Positions 1 to 12,207 of a stretch of 64,000 nt of DNA are shown here, one piece after another; the first letter of the stretch is position 1; every line of letters begins with the position of its first letter. Source of the DNA: Choanephora cucurbitarum. Its lineage: Eukaryota > Mucoromycota > Mucoromycetes > Mucorales > Choanephoraceae. Both the position numbers and the translations under genes were made by a program. The stretch covers positions 124,001 to 188,000 of the forward strand of contig JAIWNI010000017.1 of NCBI GenBank assembly GCA_025331435.1, in the 5' to 3' direction. The notes below the pieces were generated by a model that was not told the origin of the DNA, made no database searches, and saw only the letters and a program-made list of their open reading frames with translations.

Positions 1-792
1 ATATAGAGAAGCGCTTGTTCAAAGCCGATTCTTCAAAGATCTCTCAGGTAACTTTGATCTTCTCTATATGATGAATGTCTTGCTCATAATCGTTCAGTGA
101 TATTCGATCAAAACCTAACACCAACCAAATATCATGATATGGTGTGCTATGGTATTGGGTCTATGCAGAAGTCGAAAAATGCTCAATATCAATTTGAATT
201 AGCTCTTATTCTGAGAGATTTGCTGAAGGTAAACTATTCTATAGATCTCTCTCTCTCTCATTTAGCAACTAATCCATTCTCTGTGGCAGATACCAGGCAA
301 CGTATATATCTATGATCCTGTCATGACTCCTTTAGATCACGAACTATGTAAAGCGCAGAATTTCAAGGTGATTGAGGAAAACGAAAATGGAAAGCGATCC
401 ATTGATCAGCCTACTCTGTTCTATATGCCCCATTGTGGCCGAGGTCTTTATAGCAACACGTTAAGTGCGAACTGGAATAAGCAACAGTTGTCATGGCTTA
501 CCATCATCGGTAATCGCTTTGACATGTATGTTGGCAGGTAAAGCAAAGCCGACCCCTTTTTTCTTTCTAGCATAAAGTTAACCAAATTTCATTCTATAGT
601 CAATTAGAAAAAGATTTAATAAGAGAATGTCCTTATCTGATTCCTGCTGTTGATGCTCTGGAGGTGGTATCATTTCCCAAAGAATTTGACAACAATCAGA
701 TCTTTAATGATCTTTCAATCCAAACATTTCCCTCGGATAAACTAGAAACATTAGATGCTTCTTTTTGGGAACATCATCATTTACAGAATTAA
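1..792 (+). CDS. SRR1: SRR1/BER1-like protein, 3' part (5' end outside window)
   Basis: The gene enters from the left edge. Exons read in one frame: 1-47 (partial), 98-228, 290-537 and 600-792, with short GT-AG introns between them; the stop is TAA at 790-792. The protein carries the conserved SRR1-domain segments VCYGIGSMQKSK, then YIYDPVMTPLD and the YMPHCGRGLY stretch, in the order seen in the family of plant SRR1 and yeast Ber1. SRR1 proteins are linked to circadian or light signalling in plants and to microtubule-related functions in yeast; the biochemical activity is not established. The start codon and N-terminus are not in the window. It converges on the proteasome gene, with 53 bp between stop codons. 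The family call is firm; function is inferred only from family. Confidence 0.85.
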
Positions 793-845
793 AGCTCTTG
801 TTGTTGTTTTTGCCTTTTTTTTTTCCTTTTTCTTTATTCAATGAT

Positions 846-1954
846 TTACAAAGACATATCCATGCTATCTCCTTCAGACACTTGAACAAGCTTTTCAACA
901 GAAGACTTGAGGATAGCAGTAGTACCTCTAGGGTAACGGTAGCTTTGTTCTCTGACACCACGCTCATTAGGACGAACATGGTTACGGAGGTAATCTGTAC
1001 TATCCTTTGTGATAACACAGACATCGACATTTGAACCGGAACCCAAATCGTTGAAAATACCTGCTTCAATAGCTTCTTGAACAAGTTGAATAGCCTCTTC
1101 ACGCTTTAGAACAAAGGTTAGTTGCAACTCATTCATCTAACATCAGCTTACTTACGTTCATATCAGGCTTCCACTTGCTTTCGAATATACTCATGGCTGC
1201 CAATGAACCAGAACCCATAGTGACATAAGGCAATTTATCAGTACTACCGTGAGGATGCACTGTGTATAATTGAGGTCCAGTGGCATCAAATCCACCTAAA
1301 ACAAGAGCAGCACCGATATGACCTTGGTACCTATACAAATTCTGATTAAAATTCGATTCATGCTATAACTACTTGTCTCGATTTTTTACTTGTATAGCAT
1401 CTGCTTCAATAATGTCATGGCTGTAACAACTCGAGGCTTTCTTCCTGTGGACAAACTGTGTAATTCAATTTGAGAACTGATCAAATTGGTAGTGAATTCG
1501 GTATCAGCAGCAGTACCTGCACCACAACAATAACTTGAATAAAGCAAAGTCAATAAAAAAGAAATCCATAGCATACAAGCAATCATAGTTACATGTTGGG
1601 AGCAATATAATGGATTTTCTCACAGTTCTTATCAGCTACAATAGGTCCTTCAGTGGCTCTTGTATCAGCACCTAAACAGATACCATCCTATATTTCAAAA
1701 TAAACATAAACGAATAAAGAGCCTAGCTGAATACTAACTTACCTTGTAGATGAGTCCAACAATAGTGGTACCTGTACTAGTAGCCTTAGGAGGTTTGGCA
1801 CCTTTAGCTTCAAGTGCCTTGTTTCTGTTTTTTTTTGTAAATGGTTAATAATCATCTCATGCTGACCATCCAAAATAAAGTGTTTCTTTCTTCTTTACCT
1901 AGCATAGTTGTCGAAGCTAAAGCCACCCTTTGAATAAGCTGTCTTACTGGCCAT
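846..1954 (-). CDS. PUP1: 20S proteasome subunit beta-2 (PSMB7/Pup1)
   Basis: Catalytic beta-2 subunit (trypsin-like site) of the 20S proteasome core, acting in cytosol and nucleus. Exons on the minus strand: 1899-1954, 1743-1824, 1593-1687, 1390-1533, 1156-1330 and 846-1103. The N-terminus contains [12 protein letters not shown] and a propeptide of about 37 residues ending in Gly, followed by the nucleophile Thr38 in GTTIVG. Other signatures are [17 protein letters not shown], the GAGTAADTE segment and [13 protein letters not shown] near the C-terminus, all typical of Pup1/PSMB7. The last intron (1104-1155) has a clear CTAAC branch point; ignoring it gives a spurious in-frame extension. The full-length catalytic apparatus is present. 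Divergent or tandem promoter space of 256 bp separates it from RNH1. Confidence 0.95.
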
Positions 1955-2210
1955 GATGTTTATATGCGTATAGATCTTTTAATAAAAAGAGTAAAATAAG
2001 AAAAAAGAGAGAAATTAGTTAAATACACTCTCTATAGTGCGTGTTGCCTTTGAGTTTGACGCGTCATATGCGAAGTTGTATTTAAACTCAGTACTAAAGG
2101 TTTTTTTTTTTTACACTTTTTTGGAACTTATTTCATCTATAAAACGATCCCAATCCTAGATAACAATAACAACACCTCAGAACAAGTTATGCGTATCTCA
2201 TTAAAAAGAT

Positions 2211-2978
2211 TTATTCTTTATTAGCAGCAGCAACAGCCAATTTATCAGCTTCTTCGTTGCCAGGCACGCCTTGATGACCAGGCACATAAGTTAATTTGAC
2301 TTCACCCTTTCTATTCTTAATTAAGCGCAAAATCTTCTCAAACAGATCTCGGTTCTGTATTTCTTTGCCATTCGTTCCTTTCCATCCTTTTTCAACCCAC
2401 GCTTTGGACCAAGTGGTAACTGCATTAATCACATACTGTGAATCTGTCATGATCTCTAAGGTATCTGTCCCATCCATACTTGACTCCAATGCATGAATTA
2501 CAGCGCTTGCTTCTGCGCGCTGATTGGTCTGTCTCTTTCCGGGCAGTCGTACACTGGCATTACGAGGATCATTTTTGCCCCAATAGACACCATAACCAGC
2601 ACGCGCATTGCCTTTACCGTTATTTGAAGAGGCACCGTCTGTATAGACCACAGAGACGCGAGTGCCAATCAAGTCAATCTTCTTTCGTGCTGATGTATCG
2701 ACATCGTCCTCATAATCAAACCCTCTCTTTCTCCTCAAAAGGGGGCCCTGATCTCTCACGTTTGGATTCGCTACAATCTTGCGAGAGACTGGAGATTGAG
2801 CGAGTCCAAAATCATTTTTGTTTTTGTCTAAAAAGGCTTGAGCCTCTGCCTCTGAATCAAACTTTTTGTACACTGCGTTCTTGAAGCCTTGAACATGAGT
2901 TCTGCATTCGTTCCAAGTGTGAAAGATACCAGTTTCTCTGCCGTGACTGACTGCATAGTAAAACTTGGGTTGTGCCAT
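2211..2978 (-). CDS. RNH1: Ribonuclease H1
   Basis: Single-exon gene of 255 residues. An N-terminal hybrid-binding domain (roughly residues 5-50, with KFYYAVSHGR and FKNAVYKKF) binds RNA-DNA duplexes. The C-terminal RNase H fold (about 105-253) holds the catalytic carboxylates D114 (VYTDGASSNN), E156 (NQRAEASAV), D179 (IMTDSQYV) and D245 (GNEEADKLA), and the flexible-loop His235 in YVPGHQG. It should cleave RNA in RNA-DNA hybrids in nucleus and/or mitochondria. There is no obvious mitochondrial presequence before the binding domain, so the modelled product is probably nuclear or cytosolic. The start is the first ATG of the frame and lies directly before the hybrid-binding domain. Confidence 0.95.
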   Translation of the reverse strand: MAQPKFYYAVSHGRETGIFHTWNECRTHVQGFKNAVYKKFDSEAEAQAFLDKNKNDFGLAQSPVSRKIVANPNVRDQGPLLRRKRGFDYEDDVDTSARKKIDLIGTRVSVVYTDGASSNNGKGNARAGYGVYWGKNDPRNASVRLPGKRQTNQRAEASAVIHALESSMDGTDTLEIMTDSQYVINAVTTWSKAWVEKGWKGTNGKEIQNRDLFEKILRLIKNRKGEVKLTYVPGHQGVPGNEEADKLAVAAANKE

Positions 2979-4048
2979 GAGGAGCGCTTTTGTAGCTGAA
3001 AATGCTCTTTTTTGGATAAAACTGAAAATGCTGTCTAATTAAATACTAGGAAAGAAAATGCAGTTGGACAATTTCTTTTTTCTTGAAAAGAAAAAATTGC
3101 ACTATTTTCGGACATTATCATAAAGAGAATCTTATTTAAAGAGGGGGACTACTTGAACGTCACTTAAAAAAAATATTTGTTAACAAGAGAATTCCATCTC
3201 TCTCAAGAGCATCCTCTTATGTCATTGGCTCTCATTCGAAGCAATAGACAAAAGTATCAGCTTTGGGTAACTAAATTTTGATTTATTGGATAACAAAAGA
3301 CCAATGCAAAGCTTCTTTTTCGTATGACTTCTAAGTATATTACCTTCGTAAGCCTAATATTTAGCAAGCAAATTCAACACCTTCTTTTCTTCATCAACTA
3401 TACGTATATAGATCTATCTTATAGTCTGTTTTCTCTTCAAGGGCTTTGGTAGTCCTATTTGTGATTTTATAAACATTCGAACAGTATGCCTATACATGCA
3501 GCAGTAGAGTACATAACTTCTTGTCTCACCATCAGACTATCGAGAGCTCTCTTCATTCATGCTGCAGTGTATATACAGCAAATCCTTTATCTAGCCTCAT
3601 ATTTGGAGTCAAACTAAAACCCAACCGGATCAGCTTAGCCTTTCAAGAGGTAGACAAAGATTTGTTTATCGCTTCCCATCGAAAAGTAAAGTCAATGTGA
3701 GCACATATACTTCCTCCACCCTTGCCTAACAAAATAATATTTACTAAGCTGTTACTATTGCATTCAGTGCCATTGTCTATATGAAAGTGTATGCATGATT
3801 AAGGTCAAGGTTAGTGCAGTCAACTCATAACACATCAATAACAAGAAATTGCTTTGAATCAAAGTAGCGCAAGGAAAAAAACTTTGGATATAAGAAAAAG
3901 GGGGCTCTGTCTTACAAGATCCGAGTAAGTAAGCCTGGCCAACATCGTCGATTTTGTTTGAATATGTGTTTTAAAAAAAATTGGTAACACACAAATCTTC
4001 TATCAAAAATATTGAAAGGGAGATCTGGAACCTTTTCATTCAACAGCA
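2979..4048. other. Intergenic region between RNH1 and HEM12
   Basis: About 1.07 kb of AT-rich DNA between two divergently transcribed genes, so it must contain both promoters. I see no open frame with coding character, no tRNA-like fold and no long repeat. Only short homopolymer runs stand out. Confidence 0.6.
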
Positions 4049-5338
4049 ATGACTACTTACAAAGCAGAAAACTTTCCAGCACTTCAAAACGATCTCATTC
4101 TTCGTGTGTCTCGAGGTAATCAAGTTGTTACTTTCGTTTTGAAATGAGTTGTCTTATTCTATATGATTAGGTGAGAAGGTAGAACGCGCTCCTGTTTGGA
4201 TCATGAGACAGGCTGGTCGTTATTTGCCTGGTAAAGTTGATGTCAAATGTAACCTACCCCTTCCTCTCTTTCTGACATTTTCTTCTATAAGAATTTCATG
4301 AGATCAGAAAGGAACATAGTTTCTTTGAAGTTTGTCGTACACCCGAACTTGCTTGTGAACTGACCTTACAACCTATTCGTCGTTATGGCAAGCTTTTGGA
4401 TGCTTCCATTATCTTTTCCGACATTCTTGTCATTCCTCAGGCCATGGGTCTTGAAGTCAACATGGTTGCTGGAAGAGGTCCTGTTTTTTCTGCACCTTTG
4501 GAGACACCTGACGATCTCTCTCGTTTGACAGAAAATGTAGATGTAGATAAAGAGTTGGGTTATGTATACCAGGCCATCACCTTGACACGTCACAAGTTAG
4601 AGGGTCGTGTTCCCTTGTTTGGTTTTGTGGGTGCTCCTTGGACTTTGATGGCATACATGATTGAAGGAGGTGGTAGTAAAACTTTGTCAAAGGCAAAGAG
4701 TTGGTTATGGAAATACCCCAAGGAATCTCATGCCTTGTTGCAACGTATTACCGACATTGCTGTTGAATTCTTAGTAGGCCAAGTCAGAGCAGGTGCTCAG
4801 GTATATACAAGAGAGAGAGAAAAAAGAAGAATGCACAACTATACTTATGGACATTTTCTTTTCTTTATAGATGCTTCAAGTATTCGAATCATGGGGTGGT
4901 GAATTGTCTCCTTATGACTTCAAGGAATACTCTCTTCCTTATATCCGTCAAATCTCTACCCAGGTCAAGGAACGCTTGGCTAAAGAAGGATTAGATGCTG
5001 TCCCTATGACTGTCTTTGCAAAGGGCTCTTGGTATGCTCTTGCTGATCTTTCAGAATCCAACTATGAGGTTGTCTCTCTTGATTGGACTATTGACCCTGC
5101 TTATGCTCGTCAAGTTACTGGTGATAAGGTTGCTCTTCAAGGTAACATGGATCCTTCCGCTTTATATGGTGGATCTGATGCTATTCGTGAAATTGCTACA
5201 CGCATGGTTCACGCTTTTGGCAAGGATTCTAAGCATATTGTCAACTTGGGTCATGGTATTTTACCCACTGTTGATCCTGAAGCCTTGAAGGTCTATTTGG
5301 AAACTGTTCAACAAGTTTCTGCTGATATTAGAAAGTAA
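4049..5338 (+). CDS. HEM12: Uroporphyrinogen decarboxylase
   Basis: Cytosolic haem-biosynthesis enzyme that decarboxylates the four acetate side chains of uroporphyrinogen III to give coproporphyrinogen. Exons 4049-4115, 4171-4230, 4292-4800 and 4871-5338 give 367 residues, the usual length. The N-terminal signature [17 protein letters not shown] is split by intron 2; the second conserved block, [16 protein letters not shown], and the C-terminal GNLDP-like stretch ([12 protein letters not shown]) followed by [13 protein letters not shown] are all present. The chosen start (ATG at 4049) is the first in frame and gives an N-terminus of normal length. An AATAAA follows the stop by 44 bp. The gene converges with the MFS transporter downstream. 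Confidence 0.96.
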
Positions 5339-5381
5339 ATATAAAAATTAGTTTTGTAATATAGAAATCGTCATTTGTTAT

Positions 5382-5387
5382 AATAAA
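5382..5387 (+). terminator. Probable poly(A) signal of HEM12
   Basis: An AATAAA hexamer lies 44 bp after the HEM12 stop codon, in the short gap before the convergent transporter gene. Position and sequence fit a fungal polyadenylation signal; this is inference from motif only. Confidence 0.45.
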
Positions 5388-5458
5388 ATCAAGTAAATGC
5401 TAAGCTTATAAGATGAGAATGCAAGTACTTTTTATTATGATTATTATTAGGTATACAA

Positions 5459-7186
5459 TTAGGAAGATTGATCTCCAAATCCACTTTTTGTTCTCATCGC
5501 TGCTCCCTTCCATTTGAGGATGACAAGAGCAACAGCAGAGATATAGGTTAAGCCGGTCAGCAGAACACAAGTCCATCCGGCACCTAATGATTGGACCATC
5601 GGATTGGCCACAATAGTCAAGATACAAGCAAAGACCATACGTAAGAAATTGCCTGTGGCTGAAGCAGAAGCACCATTACCAGGCATAGCATCGACAATAT
5701 AGGCAGAAGTGGCCGTCATGACTTGATTCATTCCAAAATTTTGAATGCCGAACCCAACGATAGCTGCCCAATAAGACAATCCTCTCTGCACAGACCAACC
5801 AAACAGCAATAAACCAAATGGAATGATAAAGAAAACACAAGGCCATAAATTGGCAGTCAATCGGTCTTCTACTACTGAGGCTCCGCCACGAAGACGGCGT
5901 GCTCGCATCAAGAGACGATCAGATAAGTAACCGTTCAAAATTGAACCCAAGACATTGCCGATACCAGCACCAAGATAACTAAGACCTAGTTAGAGTTTTA
6001 ATTTAAGTAACACGACATTAATAAGAAAGTGCTAAAAAAAATCTTACCTGTTTGCCATGAATTGAAGCCGTATTTTGTTTCATATAAATCAGGAATAATA
6101 GTCTCTACAGCAAACATACAACCAAAGGCAATAGCAGAGATAAACGAAGCCAGAGAAATAAAAGAATACCTCAATAGAATCACAGGCGTGAAAGGATTGA
6201 TTCGCTTTTTGTTTTGAGTATGAGAAGAAGCTTGAACAGATGATGTGTCTTGAGTCTCTTCCTTTGTATTAGACACAGTGGGTAGCTTTACATCAAACTT
6301 TTCGTCTATACGGAATGTCTCTCTAAAGAAGAAGAAAAGAGCTAAGAAATTGAAAAGTGCAAATGCGAAACAAAACCAAAATGTAGCTCGCCAAGTCCAT
6401 TCACTCATGATCAGGAAACCGCCAATGATAGGACCCAGGAGAGGTCCAATAAATACACCTAGAAAGAACTTGCCAAAAGCAGTTCCTCTTTCTTCAACTG
6501 GGTAACAATCCTATAGAGTAGGTTAATTTTATGTCATAAATCAGGCAGGTGATTTAAGCTTTTGATAGTACATACAGCAATTGAACCTAATTGAGAAGAA
6601 ATTGATCAGCTATGCAAATCAGAAGAAAACAAACATACATATATGTACTTACCAGCACCTACAGATTGTCCACAAGAAGCACCAACAGATTGAACACAAC
6701 GAAGGACAATAAGCGCCCAGATGTTATTGACGAAAGCAGATCCGATAGAAGCAGCAGCAAATATCAACATAGAACATAATAACAAGAAACGACGAATTTG
6801 AAGATAATCAGATAAAGCTGCCCAAAATACAGGAGCAATGCCCATAGCCAAGATAAATAATGCAGCTGTTAATGTAGTGGCAATAGAAGGGGCGTTTAAG
6901 TCAGATGTGATGTCGGGTAAACCTAATAGAATCAGGAACAGTGTAAGTCACTTTTGATTAGGCACAGAAATTTCCAGAGAGAGATGGAAATGGAGAAAGC
7001 TAAACCAAACTCACCTGGAAAATAAATTGTACTGGAGAAACCAGGTGTACTGGCTATTAATGCTAAACAAAACAGAATTGATCCTTTTGTTCTACTGCTG
7101 AATTGTCGAGGATCTGATTCGACTGGTGGTTTAATGGCCAATCTCGATTTGAGTAAGGACTTCCAATTTGATGTATCTTTTTCCAT
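5459..7186 (-). CDS. MFS transporter, DHA1 drug:H+ antiporter type
   Basis: Plasma- or vacuolar-membrane major facilitator protein of 480 residues. Exons: 7015-7186, 6653-6922, 6576-6586 (only 11 nt), 6048-6510 and 5459-5985; the frame is kept only if the 11-nt exon is included. Twelve hydrophobic segments are readable. The loop after TM2 has the reduced motif WAALSDYLQIRR, and TM5 carries the antiporter motif C as GVFIGPLLGPIIGG. A Ser/Thr/Gln-rich hydrophilic loop separates the two six-helix halves. The family exports drugs, polyamines or organic anions; the substrate cannot be told from sequence. It lies convergent to HEM12 with 120 bp between stops. Confidence 0.88.
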
Positions 7187-9206
7187 TCAATTGTAAATAA
7201 CGAAAAAGAAAGAAAGAAAGAAAGAACAGAGTGAAATCAAACCAATCTTTATAGTTCATTTCAATTTTATTGGCACGGCTTTGTCCGCGCCCTGTAGCAG
7301 AAATGATTTGCAAAACCCGATTGCATTCGTAGCTCTTGGTTTCACCATGCTATTTAAGGAAAAGAGGAGATCAGATTTGGATAAATTTTGCTACAGAACA
7401 TAACAAAAACGTAACATCTACCAAAAAAGAAGCGGATAACAATACATTATGGAGTTAAACATTTCGCGTATCGGCAAAACATCGTACTAACGATACAATA
7501 CAATTTCTTGATTTCTACAAACAAATTACTTTTTTTTTCTAGATCAACCTGATAAGTAAGGCTTATTCAGCATCTGAGTGATTCTTATGCAATCATGAAT
7601 AAATTGTTGTGTATGCAATAGAGCATTGATGCCGATGGTTTTGAGTAGCGATAATTAGATCGAGGTTACATCCGAATCTTTTATTCTGTTTGATAAGGTA
7701 GAGAGTTGATGCGCCATTTGGTTTCTCATTTTTATCTAACATGATGTGCTTCCACACTTAGTTTGTCTAACTCTTTTGTCTTCTTTCTCTCTAAAAAAAA
7801 ACACTTGCTCACCTGTATAGAGCTAAACTATACGGATATCCGAAACTCATCTGATCAGCCTTTTAGACATAATCATGGCCAACAACAAGAAATCAATCAG
7901 CTAGTCACTTCTCAAAAGCACTTGACAGCTCTGTAACTCTAAGACGAAAAAGAAAGGAATGGTTGGTTCCAGGAAACAGAAAAATAAGTAAGTTGCTGAC
8001 TCAAAACAACAAGAGCATACACATTTTCTGTTGTCCAATTGAAATCATAAGGATCACTTATTTTAACAGTGTTTGATATAAAAGTGTGTTCAACTTAAGA
8101 GTGTAGTTTTGCATGAACGTTACTTCGCCTTGGTTCTAGCACATCCTTCCTCTCACATCTGGTGTTTGTTAAACACATTAAAGTCGGTTGTAGATGACGA
8201 ATTGAGTGCTCATATTTTTCTGAAAATGTGTAGCCTGCAAGTGCTTTCTACATCTGTAAAAGAATTGAAGATTATATTCTAAAACACAAAACACCATTCA
8301 CTCATAAGCTCTTTTCATAACAACTTTTCCTCGTTATAAAAGACCGAGAAAGCTATTTGCTTCAAATGAGACGATAGCAATCAAAATTCAATTAATAAGT
8401 TGTAATCTAAAGTTGAGAAAAGCTAAAATGTCATTAGCATCACCAAAAAGTTGTTCACAAAAATCAGATTTCAATGAATAGGCTATTGGAAAATCATCTG
8501 CATTCGTAAGTAAGAAAAACATACTCTTTTTAATCGACACAATTGTCAAATAGATATGAATAGTCTCTAATTATTTGGGAATACCAAAAAGCTTTCAACA
8601 TGTTCTGAACATCTTTGCCGTTGTATGCAACTCAACAGTCTGCATCTTATTCAGGATCCTATGCTTATAATCAAGCAGCATGCTCCTGCTTGTAAGCATA
8701 CGACAACAGAAAGTTATTTTAACAAAAGTAAACAAAGTTTGATAACAGCAACTGTACACTAGTTGCTTTATTTAAGAGTGTGCATGTTTTTGAGATATGC
8801 ACTCTTATAATGAGCATACGCTTATATCGAATGTCATTTTAGCGCTTGAAGCAATTTTGAAGTGAAAGGATGGCTACTCTTGAATCAAGCGACTACTGTA
8901 AATCAACCTGCTTAGACAAACTTACATAGATTGTTTATGCAAGCTTTATGTAGTTGGGTCAGCCTCACTTTCAACCAACATCAGATGACCTATACATTGT
9001 TAGTATTTGCAGGAAGCAGCAATTTCTTCTCATAAGACAATAGATAGCCCTATTTTGATCAAGAGACTTGTTGTTGTTTTTTTTTTATATATAAACAATA
9101 ATAACAATAAAGAAAAAAAAAGTGTGTGTGTGTGTGTATATATATGCAAGCATGCTATAGTTGTAGTGTATGTAGATATAAGAAAAAAGAAATATAAAAA
9201 AGAAAA
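7187..9206. other. Intergenic region upstream of the MFS gene
   Basis: About 2 kb with no coding-like open frame. The part next to 7187 is the promoter side of the transporter; the part next to 9206 is the 3' flank of SEC63, with a GT repeat followed by AT at about 9122-9143. I found no tRNA or repeat family member here. Confidence 0.55.
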
Positions 9207-11541
9207 TTAATCAGAATCAGATTCAGTAACATAGTTAGCATCATCTTCTTCATCTTCTGAAGAAGAAGAGTCTGAGTCTGAATCTTGTTGAGCATGCTTG
9301 TCTTTACTAGAACCACCAGCTAAGGCAGAAGCGAAACCTTGTTCACGCATCAATTTCATTTGACCAGCAATAGAGTCTTCTTCAGGCTCAGAAATAGAAT
9401 CATCTACCTCTTCTTCCTCAGGAAGGTCAGCGGGATCTTGAACATGAAGCTTCACATCTTGTAAAATATCAGTGCCAACATAGGTATCTGACTTGACAAA
9501 CAAAGAGAAAGTGTATACACCAGGCTTAGGAGGACCAGGGAAAGGAATCTTGATGGTTTGTTCATCTACAATGTCAGTTACTTTCTTGTGAGGCACCAAG
9601 ATACGGTTCACTTTAGGGTCGCCCAAGAAGATCCACCAACAGGGCTTCTTTTCACCAGCATAGTAAGGAGTATGAGCCATAGGTAAGACTTTACCACTCT
9701 TGTTCTTTTCATCATCAGGTTGAATCAAGGCCTCATCTTCCTCTTCCTCTTCTTCCTTCTTGGTTTCAGAAGTCACATCTACATCAACCACCTTACCGTT
9801 CTTTAACTTCAAGATGAAAGTAATGATAGCACCTGTAGTGATAATGTTGTCACCAATCACCTTAAAGACAGCCTTTTGAACAGTCAATTTAGGGATACGA
9901 GCAGCTACTTCCATCACATCAAGGTATTCTTGTTCGTTCAAGGGCTTCAAGAGTTGCTTGCGTTCCTCTTCAGGCAAATCATAGATCTGTTGTACGTTAT
10001 GAACAGGTGTCTTTTTGTTACGGTTAAAGCGACGCAACAAGCTAGTTTGGATATGAGGCAATTGTCTAGCACTAGGCTCACCAGGATAGGTAGCTTGCAA
10101 GAAATGTTGTTGAAGCTCCATCAATTCACAGCTGGTGCTCAACCATTGCTTGACAGTAGCAATCTGCAAAAGACCTTGTAAGAGATGAATGGATTTATCG
10201 ACAATGAACTTTTGATCCTTGATCATTGATCGGTCAGCACCCTTGGCAAGCAAATCGATACGAAGCAAATGAGCATAGATCAAGGTACGTGTCTTGCGTT
10301 GGTAGGCAGGCACAGTATCAGCAAGACGGTCAAACTTCTCGCCTAGTCTGTTTTCGAGTTCTTCAGCAATGGCACTATTGATAGACTTGAGTGCTTTCTC
10401 ATCTGGTGTATTGATGCCTTCTTTGAATTCAATAGCTGAAGACAACACTTGAATGATGTCTAATTCAAGAAGAATGAGCTACCTTAGATGCTTTCATTTG
10501 ACAATCATTTACCTTTAAATCCGTCTGATTCTTTCAAGCCCTTGACAAACAAACCCATTGTCTTGTTCAAGATCTTGTCTTTTGTAAGGCGACGAGATCT
10601 GTACCACCATTGAGCCTAACAAAAGAGATAAGTTGCTTTAACTACATTCTGTACACAACCACCACTTACAATAGAATAAGGCAAGCCTAAACCAAAGGCA
10701 ATAGCATAGAAGCACAAGACAAGCATACCATTACCCTCTACTAGACCCTTGGGAAGAGCAACACCCATTGTGAAGGATTGTTTACCGTCAGGGTGACCAA
10801 ATTCTTCATAATTTCTACGTGTGTCTTCATCTGTCAAACTATATAAAAAAAAAAGGGGAGGAATGTGCTTAGTGTAAACTAAATAAAATAGAGAGATGTG
10901 CTTTACACTTTATAAGCCTTTGTGATATCAATAAATCGTTCTTCATTCTTTTCTTCTTCTCCAGCCTTTGCTTTATCAGGGTGATAGATCAAAGATAACT
11001 TCTTGAAGGTCTTTTTGATTTCACTCAATGTTGCACCCTATTCAGAGAGCATAAGTTATACTATCCATTCCACTCCATTCTTCTCTTACTTCTCTAATAC
11101 CAAGGATTTCATAAGGATCCCAAGTGGCTGTCTTGACTTCAGCATTAGACACTTGCATAGCCAAAAGAACAACACCAACCCAACCAATAACAAGGAAAAG
11201 AAACCTAAATACGCGTATCTATATTAATAAAAATCGTCTTTCTCTTCTATTCATTTTCTTTTTACTTTGGACTTGTCAATAAATTCTTGACAACACTAGG
11301 CTTATTGACACTGTTCTTCTTTCTCTCTTGTTGGCATGTCTGACATTGACAGACATTTTTATTGGAGGAAGCTATAGAGACTAGTTTAATCTACTGATGA
11401 ACATCATCTAGTCATCTTACCACTTGATTTATAAAGTGAATAAAGGGATTGAAGTGACACTGGAACAAGTGCCAGTGACAAGACAGAGATAAGGAAATAA
11501 TAGAAATTAAAACCTTGCTCGTCGTAAGCGTACTGAGCCAT
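9207..11541 (-). CDS. SEC63: Sec63, ER translocon J-protein
   Basis: ER membrane protein that recruits BiP to the Sec61 channel for post-translational import. Exons: 11421-11541, 11266-11371, 11090-11204, 10907-11037, 10670-10838, 10513-10615 and 9207-10459, giving 665 residues. N-terminal tail YAYDEQGF precedes TM1; a Cys-rich cytosolic loop CQCQTCQQ follows; TM2 (FLFLVIGWVGVVLLA) leads into a lumenal J domain with WDPYEILGI and the HPDK motif; KVLTDEDTRRNYEEFGHPDG closes it; TM3 comes next, then the cytosolic Sec63/Brl domain. The C-terminus is strongly acidic (EEEEVDDS, DSDSDSSSSEDEEDD), matching the Sec62-binding tail. All phases agree. The start is the first ATG in exon 1, with no alternative. 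Confidence 0.94.
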
Positions 11542-12207
11542 ACAGAAAAAGAAAGGTAAAGTAAGAAAAAAGAGAGAGAAAGAAAGGGGAGAAGAAAGGT
11601 ATTTATTAAAAGAAAAAAAATATATGGAAAAATAGAGTGATTTTCTCATGTCAACATTCGATTGGTCCATTTGTTATCATGCGTCACCTTAATGAGGATT
11701 CTTTTTTATTATTTTGAAGGCAGCAAATTAGGCTATGAGTGTGTGTTTGACTTGCCTGTCAATGACAGACAGTAGAATGAGAGACTGTAGTGGTTATTTA
11801 ATGATTTAACAGCCAACCTGTGCATTTCTATAGCTTTGTTTTATCCTATCTGCATATGCTTTAATAAACAAAAAAAAAGGGGGGGAGGCAACAGAAAATG
11901 TTCATTGTTTCCTCTGGTGATGGTCAAGAATGATTTCAAATCATTGGTTGCTGACCAGATAGACTACAAGAACGTTGAATTGTAGGTGGAAACCCTTTCA
12001 AAAGCAACAGAAGCAGACTGAAATTAGCTTATAAAGACATTCAAAAAAAAGTCTGTGTAGCTCTTATTAAACAATTTCTTTGTAAGCTAAATAGAGAATG
12101 CTTTAGGCTTCTTTATTAAGCCTCATCAAACAAGAAACAAGAAGAACAAAAGAGTTAGAGAGCTTTAATAGTTATCTACAGATGGATAAAAAGAAGATAG
12201 GTGTGCT
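11542..12207. other. Intergenic region upstream of SEC63
   Basis: A 666-bp stretch holding the SEC63 promoter (purine-rich GAAAG runs at about 11560-11630) and the 3' flank of the next minus-strand gene. No coding frame or structured RNA is visible. Confidence 0.5.

Noticed and set aside
1104..1155. Reading through the last PUP1 intron with a 19-bp intron instead
   Set aside because: A 19-bp intron would be too short to splice and would insert residues absent from the family; the 52-bp intron with a CTAAC branch point gives the expected protein.
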